This document shows positions 1 to 11,524 of a DNA stretch of 64,000 nt, piece after piece (position 1 is the stretch's first letter; each line of letters begins with the position of its first letter). Source of the stretch: Lumbricus rubellus (taxonomy: Eukaryota > Annelida > Clitellata > Crassiclitellata > Lumbricidae); contig OX243811.1 of assembly GCA_945859605.1 (NCBI GenBank), positions 39,029,244 through 39,093,243 of the forward strand, written 5' to 3'. A model generated the notes under the pieces. That model was not told the origin of the DNA. It worked only from the letters and a program-made list of their open reading frames with translations, and made no database searches. A program made the position numbers and the translations under genes.

Positions 1-175
1 TCCCACCACCAGTATCACCACTTCCACTACCACCACCACCACCACCACCACCACCTCCACCATCACTACTATATAGCACTACAACCACCACCATCACCAC
101 CACCGCCACCACTACCAACACCACCGACACCACCATCATCGTCAGCAGCATCGTCATCACCATCATCATCATCAG
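1..175. repeat. Imperfect CAC/CAT trinucleotide tract
   Basis: Runs of CAC, ACC and CAT triplets with scattered interruptions fill the window start. Low-complexity DNA with no coding signal. Confidence 0.85.
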
Positions 176-1014
176 TGTTCTATTGTCGTCATAGCCTTCG
201 TCATTAATACTTGATCTTTATTGCTGTCATCGTCATCATCTTCATTAATGCATAGTTCTTGTAAAAGAATACGATTGCGATACCATAGCGTATCAGTTTT
301 CTAGCGCCTTCAACGCCAAATTCCTTCTCATATTATTCATCGTCGACGATATGATCATCATTCATCACCATCGTTCAGTGAGCGTCAGCACAATATCGTA
401 TACAGAGTGGATCCAAATGCATAATTTCATCATAATAACATGTATACAGAGATTATAACATAATGACATTATGTATGCATGTTTGTATTAGATTCGATAA
501 ATGAAATGGTCGTATTTTGACAATTTGTTGTTTTTCTTTAATTTGTAGGCCTATCATTGATTTTTTTAAATGCATTTCAGCACCCACCGCCACACTCCCG
601 TCTAATACCTAATTGCTTGCCCCTCGGACGTTGCTGCATGCATCAAGGGACAAAGCCCATAATTATGTGTATACGGGCCCTTAAAGTACCTCATTTCAAA
701 CACGAGGATCTCTTTATACGCACAAAGGATGAGAGAATAGATATTTCGCACGATACAAAATTAAGTAGCACTGCAGTACGGAAGACAATAAGCATCGGCC
801 AAGCCACATCATAGAGTATACATGTATAATTGTATAATTGTATACGGCGTACGCATACGATTGATTAAGACCTGTCGTGCAATGTACTCTGAGCGTGAGT
901 TGGCGCTGGATATAAGTGCAACTTTTGTGTGGATAGGAGCCGGGGTAGCTTGACTGATTTGGTCACCGGTGTTATTTACAAGACATCGGTGTGCTGCATG
1001 AGCGAATTACATAC
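176..1014. other. Unassigned intergenic DNA
   Basis: AT-rich DNA with a short CATCAT patch near 225-245 and one TAGGCCTA palindrome at 546. No gene, splice-linked exon or transposon end recognised. Confidence 0.5.
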
Positions 1015-1043
1015 TGTGGGGCGCGGAGGTGTAGGACTGCTAG

Positions 1044-1079
<36 letters not shown>

Positions 1080-1250
1080 CGGTGCATTTGAACCGGAGGG
1101 TTGCGGGTTCGAATCCACCTCAAACCGCCGTGCAGGGACACTGAGCAAGTCCTCATGCGCTTCGGCGTGAAACTCCAATTCAGTGTCCGCGCTGTAACAG
1201 TTGTCAAGAGCGCGCCTCTTAGTAGAATTATTGAAGGGGCATTATAACTA
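1015..1250 (+). mobile_element. tRNA-derived SINE copy (family A) with internal (TA)n
   Basis: The head begins GGGGCGCGGAGGTGTAG (degenerate A-box region). The B box reads GGGTTCGAATCC near 1105-1116. The body and tail (CTTCGGCGTGAAACTCC, then a GCGCCTCTTAGTAG-like stretch and GAAGGGGC) match the copies at 7073, 4207, 10268 and 54677. Unlike the other copies, the spacer between the A and B boxes holds a (TA)n tract at 1045-1076. The family was defined here by comparing copies inside the window; I cannot assign a database name. Confidence 0.75.
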
Positions 1251-2328
1251 ATCAGGACGTCGCACTGTCGTCAATCTCCGAACAGGTTGAATCATATCCA
1301 CAGCAGCAGACATTTGAAAAATGTTTTGTACATTATAAGCAGACGGCCGATCCTCAACTTTCAGCTTGCAACGACAGAACGTGTCTGTGGTTGCATAATA
1401 TGGACTATTATTTATTATGCGCACGTTTGAAGGTCATCTTAAGTGGCGAGTAGGAGTCTGTGTTCTGGCTGGGTGACTGTGATCACGAGTCTTGAACTGT
1501 TTTCCAGTGGCAGCGCCAGCTATACAACCTCAGCAGGTAGCATCAGTGTCATTGGAGTTATTCAGCAATTATTCAGCGAAAAAATGAAGTGCAAAGAAGA
1601 TGGTAAAAATTTAAAGAAAAACGTTGGCAGGTCGTACCCGTTGTAGGACAGGTTAGGAGTAAAAGAATATGCAGGTCTTGAAACGTACAGTAGGCCTACG
1701 CCACATAAAGTTCTCCACCACCGACACAATAATCACAGATTGGTCAAAGCAGGCGTACATAATAAGTTATATCTTTGTGTGAATGTGGTTGAATAGTAAT
1801 ACAACATCTATCTGCAGGAACCTCTCAAAGGGGTCAGAGACTCAGAGTTGAGAGCGTGAACTTAGTCGTATAATACGCACTGCATTCGATGTGGTTTTCC
1901 GCAGCAGAGGCCACCTACTTGGTCACCCGATCGTGCAATACTTCCAGGAAAACGTCCGGCGGCGTCGGCGGCGGGCGACTTGTTGTGTGGGGGACGATTG
2001 GAGAGAGGAGCGGAAGAGATCGATCGACGGCCGATCGACCGACGACGACAAGCAGCAGACGGCACAACATGCAGTGGATCAATCCAATTAATATGTGTGT
2101 GCGCCATGGCCAACGCCGCCACCGCCACCGCCAACGCCGCCACCGCTGCTGTTCCGAGGCTTTGGATCGCCGCTGTCTGGACGATAACGGAAAAACTGCA
2201 TGAGGTCAGCGTCAAGACTTTGCTTAAATTTTTGTTTTAAAATTTATTTTTCATTTTTATATTTCTCGCAAATGGAAGACGTAGAAGCGAGTTTTGTGTC
2301 GATTGGATGAATCGACGACATCGCAGAC
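1251..2328. other. Unassigned intergenic DNA
   Basis: Holds one TAGGCCTA at 1691 and a GC-richer patch around 1890-2170 with GGCGGC and GCCACC repeats. That patch has short overlapping open frames on both strands and no recognisable protein. No promoter or exon can be supported. Confidence 0.45.
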
Positions 2329-2391
2329 AACAACAGTAGCAGCAGCAGCAGCAGTAGCATCAGCATTAGCAACAGCATCAGTAGCAGCAGT

Positions 2392-2422
<31 letters not shown>

Positions 2423-2453
2423 GTAGTAGCAGTAGTAGCAGCAGCAGCATTAG
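2329..2453. repeat. AGC/AGT trinucleotide microsatellite
   Basis: About 125 bp of mixed CAG and TAG triplets. It translates to poly-Ala or poly-Leu in different frames, as expected for a microsatellite rather than a gene. Confidence 0.9.
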
Positions 2454-2556
2454 CTCCACACTTGGTGGAAGATGACTCATATCTGTATATCTCTCAGATA
2501 CCCCAGTTATGTCATATATTCCACAAAACGAGCCCGCTCCGGTTGCATATCTGATG

Positions 2557-2935
2557 GTGCACTGGCTCCCTTTCTCACAAAGGGTCACTTACCGAATATC
2601 TTCCTTAGTTTGGCGCTGTCTCGCTTGTGTGGCCTCTGTCTATTTGCAGGAGCTGTGTTGCTCCACCATAAGCGTCCAGCGCCGTGGCTTTCTCCGCTCT
2701 TCTAAGTAGGCTGAGCTTCTTGTCCCCCGGTCACGCACTTCTATTGCGCAGCGCCGTGCCTTTTCTGTTGTTGGCCCTGCAACCTGGAATGGGCTCCCTG
2801 TGGAACTACGTCTAATACCTCGAGCCTTTGAGACTGCGTTCTACTCTGCTCTTAAAAGACTGTTCTCTTTAGCCGTGGTTGGGTCGGGAGCGCTTCTGAG
2901 TAAATATTCTTGAAGAGGCGCTATATTAATGTCTG
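2557..2935 (+). pseudogene. Non-LTR retrotransposon (CR1/L2-like) ORF2 3' end
   Basis: One frame from 2557 reads VHWLPFSQRVTYRISSLVW and continues to 2709. This is the conserved stretch just after the reverse transcriptase core of CR1/L2/Jockey-type LINEs (LHWLPV..R..yK pattern). After a frame change, 2755-2913 reads RAFSVVGPATWNGLPVELR, the family's C-terminal signature, and ends in TGA at 2911-2913. It is followed at once by a GCGCTATATTAAT tail, the style of 3' end that L2-like LINEs share with their SINEs. The piece is 5'-truncated and frameshifted, so it is a dead 3' fragment. The clade is inferred from motif style only. Confidence 0.8.
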
Positions 2936-3131
2936 AAATGGATGGAAATGGATCTTCAGGTAAATTAAACCGCTATTTAAATTTTAAGATGAATCAAAAC
3001 TACAATTAAGAAGTATATAAAACCTACTGTTGAGCGAACCAGGAGACATTGCTTTCTCCGCCGTGTGTGTTTTAGTTTTAACCGAGGTAAGCCTATATAG
3101 GTGTTATCTCTCTCCGCAGACGACCAGTGCT

Positions 3132-3391
3132 TGCTTGCAGGTTCCCGGACAATTCGGAGCGGGACAATTGGGAGCGGACAATTGGGAGCGGACAATTCGG
3201 AGCGGACAATTCGGAACCGGACAATTTGGAGCGGACAATTTGGAGCGGACAATTCGGAGACGGGTCCGAATTGTCCGCTCCCAATTGTCCGTCTCCGACT
3301 TGTCCGCTCCAAATTGTCCGTCTCCGAATTGTCCGGTCCGAATTGTCTGCTCCCAATTGTCCCGCTCCAAATTGTCCGGACACCTGCTTGC
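3132..3391. repeat. Fold-back of 15-bp tandem repeats (GAGCGGACAATTGGG type)
   Basis: The left half (about 3145-3258) is tandem 15-bp units of the form GAGCGGACAATTCGG/TGG. The right half (about 3262-3380) is the same unit in reverse complement (CCGAATTGTCCGCTC). The two halves can form a hairpin of roughly 120 bp. Short flanks TTGCTTGCAGG and CCTGCTTGCAA extend the symmetry. Open frames through it on both strands are products of the repeat. Confidence 0.9.
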
Positions 3392-4206
3392 AACCTCTGG
3401 GGCAATGACTTCGTCTCATCTAGTTCCTGCAAACGTTGGAGCAGGTCTTGCGACATACAGCGGCGCTGAAACCCTGAATTAATTATTAGTGAGAAGCAGT
3501 GAAGGCTCAGTCGATTAGTTTCTCTCACATCCATGGAAATACGATCTCAAGTGCCTTCGACATCCGAAGTGAACACTGAACACTCGACTATAATGCTGCA
3601 CTGCCATTAATGGCTTTAAAGGGCAGCGGAGTTGAGGCGACTATAGGGTCAAGTGTTGACAGTAGTTGGCTGTCCGACAAGTGTTGACAGTTCTGAAGTT
3701 GGGTGTCTGACTTTTTCCAGCAACAGTGTTGCGTGACTGAAATTCTTTATAAGTAGATAATGGCCTGTCTGTCACTGTGGCGTCCCAAATATGACCGTAG
3801 ACCTATGCATCCTAATTCTAAACGTCAAGGAGTCAAAGACTTCAAAGTGAGTCCGTCGTCAAATGAGATCGTTTAAAATGTGATGTCGGGTTGTTCAAAC
3901 AGGGTCATGCACGCGAGCCATCAGCAGAAACCATGGCAATGCATGATGCACACATTGCACTGCAGGCATAGAAACAATATTGTGGCTTCCAGGATCAAGA
4001 CTTCATCGTCGACTCTCAATATCTGCAATGAGCTATGGATAATTTGGATATCGATCGAATAATTGAAACTCTGAGAGCTGAGGAGGTTTGTCTCTGTACA
4101 AGAGAGTTTTGTCTCAGAATTCTGATTGCTTGCGAATGAGTGGATCACGGTGACGTGAAAACGTCGATTCTCAGTGCTAGCGGCTTAGCTTGGCATAGAC
4201 CTATAT
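3392..4206. other. Unassigned intergenic DNA
   Basis: A repeated phrase AAGTGTTGACAGT occurs at about 3650 and 3679. No gene, RNA or transposon end recognised. Confidence 0.45.
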
Positions 4207-4392
4207 TGTTTGTTTGTTTGTTTGTATGTGCACTTGTTATAGCGCCCCTTCAAGCTATGTATACTCAGAGGCGCTCCAGAATGCAGAGCGGACACTGCAT
4301 CGGAGTTTCACGCCGAAGCGCTGAGCAATTGTGAGTGAAGGACTTGCCCAAGGTCCTTATGCGGTGAGGTTATGAGTTGGCACGCACGTTGG
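4207..4392 (-). mobile_element. tRNA-derived SINE copy (family A), head damaged
   Basis: From the tail inwards it reads GTTTG repeats, TGTGCACTTGTTATAGCGCC, CTCAGAGGCGCTCC, ACTGCATCGGAGTTTCACGC and GACTTGCCCAAGGTCC, matching copies at 10268 and 54677. The tRNA-like head with the B box is lost or diverged beyond about 4370. Confidence 0.75.
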
Positions 4393-4748
4393 CAAACTCA
4401 AAAGCATTGGAGGATTTGGGGAGCGAGAGAGATAGAGAATATACCCGCAGCTTATCAGCCAAGTGATGACATCCGTCGAAAACTCTGTGCGTCTGACCTG
4501 ACGGGGGACGGAAGCCACCCATGCACTGCATGCAGCCACTGCCAATGTGCCATGCATCGGAAAGAGACACGCAATTAGCACGGAGGAGGTAGGCTCTACG
4601 AAGGTGTCCACGTGTTATAGAACTGAGTCATAAACCTCCGGACATAGAAGTTCAACACAAAGACCAGAGGCAGTCCTCATCGTCAGTTGGGAGTCGACGA
4701 ATGAGGAGCGCAGACACTGATCTGACTTTGTGTCTGAATCATAGGATG

Positions 4749-4940
4749 GGATTGAACATGTTTGGGGGCTTGAATAGAATGGGATGCGATTGAACATGTT
4801 TGGGGGCGTGAATAGAATAGGATGGGATTGAACATGTTTGGGGGTTTGAATAGAATGGGATGGGGCTGAACATGTTTGGGGGTTTGAATAGAATGGGATG
4901 GGACTGAACATGTTTGGGGGTTTGAATAGAATAGAATGGG
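4749..4940. repeat. 38-bp minisatellite, about five units
   Basis: The core TGAACATGTTTGGGGG followed by a TTGAATAGAAT-like half recurs every 38 bp about five times with few substitutions. Frames through it are repeats of the same peptide and are not regarded as genes. Confidence 0.9.
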
Positions 4941-5026
4941 ATTGCTAGACGGGTGCATGAGGAGAAGCTGTAAATCAGACGTGGGTCATGCATGGCCAGA
5001 CTGGCCCCTTGAATCCACCTCTGATT

Positions 5027-5060
5027 ACTCCTGCTATTGCTGCTGTTGTTGCTGCTGCTG

Positions 5061-5129
<69 letters not shown>

Positions 5130-5227
5130 ATACTACTACTAAAATCTACTCCCAAAAATACTACTAATACTATTACGACTACTACTACTATTACAACTAC
5201 TATTATTACTACTACTACTACTAATGA

Positions 5228-5294
<67 letters not shown>

Positions 5295-5306
5295 GCTGCT
5301 GCTGTT
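5027..5306. repeat. Compound microsatellite (CTG)n-(CTA)n-(ATT)n
   Basis: Triplet motifs change from CTG to CTA and then to a pure ATT tract at about 5226-5293. One base substitution in the unit separates each motif, which suggests serial expansion. Confidence 0.95.
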
Positions 5307-5550
5307 ATCATTATTATTCAATTTTTAGAACGACGGTTTCAAGTTCAACTTCTTTCGTAGATCTCTCTAAACCTTACCGGTCTCCGTGCGTTTTTCCTGT
5401 TGTTCTGCGGAAGATAATCTGTACGGCAGCGGATTAGAGGGATATGAGGATGCAGAGCTGATCATTCAAAGCAGACTGTATTAAAGATTGCAATCACTGT
5501 CTAGCAGTCTAGCTGCAGTCCACGCAGCATTAGGTTAACCCTATCTTACT

Positions 5551-5572
5551 CTCCTCCGCCTGTCTGTCTTCC

Positions 5573-5606
<34 letters not shown>
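5551..5606. repeat. (GTCT)n microsatellite
   Basis: GTCT tetranucleotide run, followed to about 5930 by looser TGTCTGT-rich pyrimidine DNA that looks like a decayed extension. Confidence 0.85.
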
Positions 5607-5607
<1 letters not shown>

Positions 5608-6048
5608 TCATCTGTGTGTGTACGTATGTTTGGCTGATTCCTGTCGACCTCTATAGCTGTCTAGCTGTCTTGGATCCTAGTTTTGTCTCTGTGTCTATCT
5701 GTCAGTATGTGTAGCTTTATTTTGCTAGTGTGCTCTTTGTGCATGACTGCTGTCACCTCAGATTGTCGTCTGCCTATCTGAACTATAAGGCGTTTGTCTG
5801 TAGATATAATTTTTATGTCTGAGTCGCTGTCACTCTCTTTATCTGCCTGCCTCTGTGTCTGCCTTTGTATCGCTGCGTGTTTCTGTGTGTCTGTCTTTGT
5901 ATCCCTGTGTGTTCCTGTGACATTTCTGTCTTTAAGTTAACAAAAGCGATCAAATGTATGAATAGAAGCCAATGAAACATAGTTTACTGCAAAAGATATA
6001 ATTATGGGGATTCCAAATCTGGAGCTCAAGGGCTCTAATTATTGCCAC
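5607..6048. other. Decayed TGTCT-rich DNA, nothing else seen
   Basis: Scattered CTGTGT and GTCTGT words without periodicity. No gene evidence. Confidence 0.45.
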
Positions 6049-6165
6049 AGCCGTCTGTCTCTCTGTCCGTCCGCCTGTCTGTCTGTCCGCCTGTCTGTCT
6101 GTCCGTCTGTCTGTCTGTCCGTCCGCCTGTCTGTCCGCCTGTCCGTCTGTCTGTCTGGTTGCCTG
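6049..6165. repeat. (CTGT/CCGT)n microsatellite
   Basis: Mixed CTGT and CCGC tetramers of the same family as 5551-5606, 40055-40100 and 43953-44078. Confidence 0.9.
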
Positions 6166-7072
6166 TCCCTGTCCATTCTGGCTGATCCGCAATACGTTCG
6201 TTCGGCTCAAGACAATGCAAAATTGAAGATGCGTTCATCGCTCGACGGTTCGACCGACCGATCGCCAAAGAATGAGTACTGCAATGAAGTCCATAGAATT
6301 AGTCAGCGATCATTGTGTATACAGCCGTACACCTGAGTTAGACTGAATGATTGGCAAATTAATTACATGATACTGGAGCCTTAGTTGTTAGTGTTCTGGA
6401 TTTAGAATCCACGTTGTTTCACTCCGCCGTTTTCGACATCTCATTGTTGACTTCGATCCATGTCTTAGATCGATTATGATTTGTTTAAGATTATAACCAA
6501 ATGAATGTAAGAACGGGAGAAACCTGATAGTGGAACGGCATTGTATTATTGTATACTGATTCTTTTTGTCTACACGACCACAAACCATTCACATGACGGC
6601 ATGATGTGGCGTGCACAGTCTATCAGAAATTATGGTGATGCATCATATGCAACAGGTCACATTAATAATGTTGAAGAATTAAGGGGTCTCAGTGTTGGGA
6701 AAAGTTGCTACGTATTGCTTATTGATAGTCTGTTAGTATTTACAATATACGTTGTGCATTTATAGAAAGATAATGTAACTTAAACTCATGTTAAAGCAGT
6801 TAAATTATATCTATGCGTAAAAAATGCATTATTGTCATCAGCTGCCAGATCTCTTCTGTACGTTATATTTATAATTCTGACAGGACTAGTGCCTATGGTA
6901 GTCGAAGTGAATAGACTGCAGCGGTGTAGGCCTATAGTTAGGGAATGGTGTATATATGTATATTGTATTGGCCTACTTATATACGCACGTGACTATGCCT
7001 GAATTTAGGCATGAAATTCCATGAATGCTTTTGTCCATTGTAGATCTATGTAAATACTTTGCATGCATACGT
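6166..7072. other. Unassigned intergenic DNA
   Basis: One TAGGCCTA at 6927. An open frame at about 6541-6765 (+) has ordinary composition but no recognised motif, no splice or promoter context, and is treated as chance. Confidence 0.4.
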
Positions 7073-7292
7073 GGGGTGCGGTGGTGTAGTGGACCACTAG
7101 TGGTGGGTTCGGTGCCTTGGAGCCGGAGGGTTCCAGGTTCGAATCCACCTTAAGCCGCCACGCAGGGACCTTGGGTAAGTCCTTCATTTGCAATTGTTCA
7201 GTCGCTTATAGGCGTGAAACTTCGATGCAGTATCCGCGCTGTAGTCTGGAGCGCCTCTGAGTAGTGAGTTTGAAGGGGTGCAATAGCAAAAT
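7073..7292 (+). mobile_element. tRNA-derived SINE copy (family A)
   Basis: The head GGGGTGCGGTGGTGTAGTGG holds the A-box region and CAGGTTCGAATCC is an intact B box near 7133-7145. The body then runs through GGACCTTGGGTAAGTCC, AGGCGTGAAACTTCGATGCA and GGAGCGCCTCTGAGTAG to a GAAGGGGTGCAATAGC tail. It is the best-preserved + strand copy. Confidence 0.8.
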
Positions 7293-8539
7293 TAATACGA
7301 GAAATACATAAATGAACAACATAGCCTATGTTATTATTATCTCTCATTTGTGCCTAACAATTCACCTGCTAGAGAGGTATGCACGAGGTATCGGCCTAAG
7401 CGGTGTAGCCATCGCTTCGATTAGTTCGTCTCGGTTTGTCTTATAAGCGAATAGGGCCATGCAGCCTATGGCTCATAAAGCCTAAAATCCAATTCTGCAA
7501 TAATTAGCATGATATTACACTACCTGTCTTTCGCCCCACCCCATGTAAATGTAGATTGAATTCCTGCCAGCACCTTTCGTTTCTACTGTTTTGAGACCTC
7601 TTAGCCTGGCTTAGAGCGTTTTGCTTGCGTGAGCTCGTACGTAGGCTATAGTTCGAAGTCAGGTTGCATTATGTCAGGTTGTATTTGATCAAATTCATGC
7701 AGTCCATACAGTTCATTTATTTCCCAGCAAAGCAAATTTTGCTGTTTTCCCTTCGTTCACCTTTTGAGGGATCCTCCAACGAAGTGACCAACATGGAAAA
7801 TTTCCAGTTTGTTGTCATATGGTCTAGAGATGAGTAAACGACTTCTGAGTCTCGAGTTTGCAGTTCGACATCCGTAAAACGAAAAATCACACTAGGTTCT
7901 GAATTCATGTCGATTAAAATAGTCTCTGACTGCATACTTCTGCGAAAGCCAAGACAAGAAAAATGAAGTAGACAACGCCTTAGGCTACAACAACAACGAC
8001 AACAACAACAACGGTCATCATCATCTCTAAGCACTGAAGGAGGCTGAAAGAGACTCCTCGGGACTTCGTCGTCAAAATCCATCCGATGCCTGCAGAAGAC
8101 CCTGCTCCGATCAGACGCTGTGAACTACACTTGCGAACATGACAGGGTTACTTACGGGTATTCTTGGGTAAATAACATACCATTTCGATGTTATTGCTTG
8201 AGAATACACGTAGTCAACCATGTCAGGCACCGGCAACGCCAAGAGGACAACAGACAACAGCAAGCAACAACAGCAGCAGCAGCACTATCGCCATAGAGAC
8301 TGTCGCTAAGAGACAGAACTCGAGAGGAACTCGAGAGGCGGATGGAGGAAGAGATGTAGCACTGGAAAGGGGCGCATGCAGTGTCTTTCCCTCTGCCGAA
8401 AGGAGCTGCAGTATTATCGGACGAACAGCTCGCTGGGCAGGGGGAATATAGACACAAAACAATCGCTTCACAAGTAATCAAGAGGTCAACATGAAGTTCA
8501 GAAAAAGAAGAACAAATAGAATGGCAATAATAATAATGC
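7293..8539. other. Unassigned intergenic DNA
   Basis: Contains a short CAA/CAG-rich patch at about 7985-8015 and another at 8250-8285. A 121-codon open frame on the minus strand at 7717-8082 crosses the first patch. It shows no domain I recognise and no splice or promoter context. Confidence 0.4.
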
Positions 8540-8724
8540 TAATAACCATGAAATAAAACATACATGAAAACACCCCTCGAAATGAAAAATGTAAAAAAGA
8601 ATAGAGTACATTCACCAGCACATAATGAAAAAGACATGAAATTAGGCGAAAAATGGTAAGAAAGTCGTCAGAAATTTCTCCCCGAAGAAACACCCCCCGA
8701 AATCAAATCCTGGCTACGGCCTTG
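8540..8724 (-). mobile_element. Partial copy of a hAT-type MITE (same family as 50362-50743)
   Basis: The right end, CCTGGCTACGGCCTTG at 8709-8724, is the reverse complement of the 50362 element terminus CAAGGCCGTAGCCAGG. The interior words ACACCCCTCGAAATG and ACACCCCCCGAAAT match that element's GGGGGGTGTT motifs. The opposite terminus is not clear, so the copy is diverged or truncated. Confidence 0.65.
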
Positions 8725-9014
8725 ATGATAATAATAACAATGGTAATAACTTTCAACGGTGCGATAGCATTATAGGACAACAAGGAGGGATGATAATATT
8801 ACCTCCGGAAAACAATAAAAAAATTTATACTGCAGTCAGTGCAGTATACTCCATCAAACTCTTTGGACTTTCAAAATATATAATTTCTGCATTTCGAATA
8901 ATCTATAATTATTATCTACGTGATCCGCCAGCTCTTCCTGCAGTTCATTGAATTATAGAAATACAACTGTAAGTGTCCGTAATTGATGGATAGCCCACCT
9001 CCTCCCAACAGTAC

Positions 9015-9185
9015 AGACGATCACAGAACAGAGCATCGCTGGCGCTCCTAAGCAATAATTGTAAGTGAGGAACTTGCTGAGGGTTTGAACACATTAACTG
9101 CCTCGGACGAGGTTCGAACCCGCTCTCTCCGCATCACAGCTGGCACTCTGACCAATCGGCTATACCATGCATACACCACTGTCCT
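9015..9185 (-). mobile_element. tRNA-derived SINE-like copy (family B)
   Basis: On the minus strand a tRNA-like head contains TATAGCCGATTGGTCAGAG (A-box type) and GCGGGTTCGAACCTC (B box) 40-50 bp later. The body then has GCAAGTTCCTCACTTAC, resembling family A. A functional tRNA is unlikely because the acceptor arms do not pair. Confidence 0.6.
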
Positions 9186-9846
9186 CCTACTCGGCGATGC
9201 GTTGAATGGTTGGAACATAATTGTTATTGTTATTCGCAATATTGCTGCCACTGCTTTGTTTATGTACAAGATTCAATTACGTGTCTAATCTAACTCTATT
9301 ATCTCAGCATAATAATTATCCTATACTGCCTCGCTGGGGCTGGGAGTGCCTCTGTGTATATAGCCCCCCCCCATAATGAAAGAATGAATGAATGTTTATG
9401 TAGGCCTATTTTCACGATAATTGTTATTGTCTCTTTTAGATCGTAACTTGTCAAAACGACTCTCTGATCAGTTTTTAACTATCAATTGAGAGCAATGATC
9501 TGCTTCCGTCTTTTTCGTTTGTAGGACGAGGACACGCTTTTTCGCCAGGCAACAATTCCTATAATTATATCGAGCACTGCAAGGTAGGCTACATGTATAC
9601 AGAGTATTACAGACCTAATGAATTCTGCTTCTCAGTGTCGTCATTTCTCTGCCAAACACAATCATAGAGGCTGCTTCGGAAGATTCCTTTATAGTTTATA
9701 ACATGTATAATTGTCAGCGTTACACATTACTTGCACTGACCTATAACTTTACTTTTCCTTTCTGCAGAGCTTTTTCCACTCTCTTATTCTCTCTCTGATC
9801 ATTCGGACTCGATCTCCGAGTCTCGTGATCTAACAACAGGGCTGAC
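9186..9846. other. Unassigned intergenic DNA
   Basis: TAGGCCTA at 9401 and a C-run at 9365-9373. No gene seen. Confidence 0.4.
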
Positions 9847-9992
9847 TCTTCCTCCTTCTCCTCCTCTTCCTCCTCCTTCTCCTCCTCCTCCTACTCCTCT
9901 TTCTCCTCTTTCTCCTCCTACTCCTCCTCCTCCTCCTACTCCTCCCCCTCCTTTTCCTCCTCCTCCCCCTCCTCCTCCTCCTCCTTCTCGAA
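9847..9992. repeat. (CTCCTT)n pyrimidine microsatellite
   Basis: About 145 bp of almost pure pyrimidine CTC/CTT triplets. The poly-Arg/Lys frame on the minus strand is a product of this. Confidence 0.9.
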
Positions 9993-10267
9993 CCCTGTCG
10001 TTTCAGCTGCTCCTCCAGCCACACATCCAAACACTGATTGCGTCGGCTTAACTCGGGTGCTCACTGATTAGCCTTTTTGCCGACGCCATCTCGTCTGTAA
10101 ATACAGGTCTCTCTATTATTATTTCGTAATTCAACGGAACCTGGACTTTGATTTTTTTTCATGCGCTCCGTACTCAACCTGCAGAATTATAGGCCTACTG
10201 TACTCGACTGTCCTGTATTTACCACTGACCAATGTGACCATGCACGCGATATATATGTTTGCTTCGT

Positions 10268-10499
10268 TTGTTTGTACATGTATGTGCACTTGTTACAGCG
10301 CCCCTTCAAGCTCTCGCTACTCAGAGGCGCTCCCGAATGCAGCGTGGACATGCACTGCATCGGAGTTCCACGCCGAAGCGCTGAGCAATTGCGAATGAAG
10401 GACTTGCCCAAGGTCTCTACGCGGCGACCTGAAGTGGATTCGAACATCGAATCTTCCGGCTCCAAGGCAACGACGCCACCACTACACCACCGCGCCCCA
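10268..10499 (-). mobile_element. tRNA-derived SINE copy (family A)
   Basis: Complete on the minus strand. The head at 10499 reads GGGGCGCGGTGGTGTAGTGG and the B-box region is degenerate (GATGTTCGAATCC). The body runs through CTTGGGCAAGTCCTTCATTC to GCGCTGTAACAAGTGCACA at the tail. Closest to the copy at 54677. Confidence 0.8.
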
Positions 10500-11524
10500 C
10501 ATTTACATAATTATAGTAATATTAGCATTGTCATTAATCAACCGAATGTGGGTGGCACCGACAACTCCTTCCAAAAGGCTTAAAGCAGACTATACAGAGG
10601 GGGGATATCACGTCCTTCGAACGCAGGGACGCCGGTGCCCCCTAAACACTCTGGATCTGACTGGCCTAAATTGAGTCGGCTTCCCTAGCTTTGACTCGGC
10701 ATAGGTCTATAATAATTATAATGTCAAAACGTCCGTTATTCTCTGTAGTTTTAAGCAAGTCGTCTACTGACGTCGATTGGTGCTGGTTACGTTGGTTGGT
10801 AAACTCTGTCATCAGTGACGTCGGCCAATGGCGTCCCCCTCGAGTTGGCCATACGGATAATTTCACCATGCAGACGTCGTTTTGGTTTCGACGACCGACA
10901 GGTCTTACGATCACTGACCACGATTGATGTAAGAGAAGGTTGTGCGGTTCGACGAATCGGAGTTAACACGCCAGAGTACGCCGTGTCACTATACTCGTTG
11001 CCATGGCAGCAATTATCGTACACGTCACTCAGGAAGTCTGAACGAGGACAGCGTGAAGAGGAGAAGCAAATAAGTAGACACGCGCTGAAAGTTTCGCATT
11101 TGCGTTGTTGTGATTATTTCGGTTGTCAGGTTTCAAGCTGACTGAGATTTAGGGACATTTTTCTATAGGCCTAGTGTGCTCACAAAGTAGGCTTAATCAA
11201 TATTTGTTCTTTTCGTGATCTCAGCGCAAAAAGATTTGTAAAACGCTTTTCTTAAATATAAGACTTAATTGCAGTAGCCTATTAGAATACGGTAGGCCTA
11301 TGTGGTAGACTTTCTAATTTCTAGACTTGTTCCAAACGCTACAAATGTTTTTACCTGCTGGTGCCTAAGACCGTAAGTATATACCAAACGCACCTATTCC
11401 CATTCTCCTGAGACGTTCCGGTGATTTTATATGAATTTGTTAAATCTAGTTAAATCTATAGGAAATCCAATGATAAAATCGCAGCTCACTCTTGGCCGCC
11501 ATATTTACACACATCAGTAATGTC
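10500..11524. other. Unassigned, with a possible regulatory patch
   Basis: The segment 10780-11060 has a CCAAT sequence (GGCCAATGGCG), two GACGTC words and an RFX X-box-like site GTTGCCATGGCAGC at 10997-11010. TAGGCCTA occurs at 11166 and 11293. An open frame at 10815-11141 has no recognised domain. Confidence 0.35.

Noticed and set aside
3030..3534. Overlapping frames of 88-185 codons on both strands
   Set aside because: They arise from the 15-bp fold-back repeat. Composition follows the repeat and not a protein family.
7717..8082. 121-codon open frame, minus strand
   Set aside because: Ordinary composition in part, but it includes a Cys-rich triplet tract, no recognised domain, no promoter or splice context.
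9015..9185. Possible tRNA gene
   Set aside because: A and B boxes are present but the cloverleaf stems do not pair and a SINE body follows; scored as a SINE.
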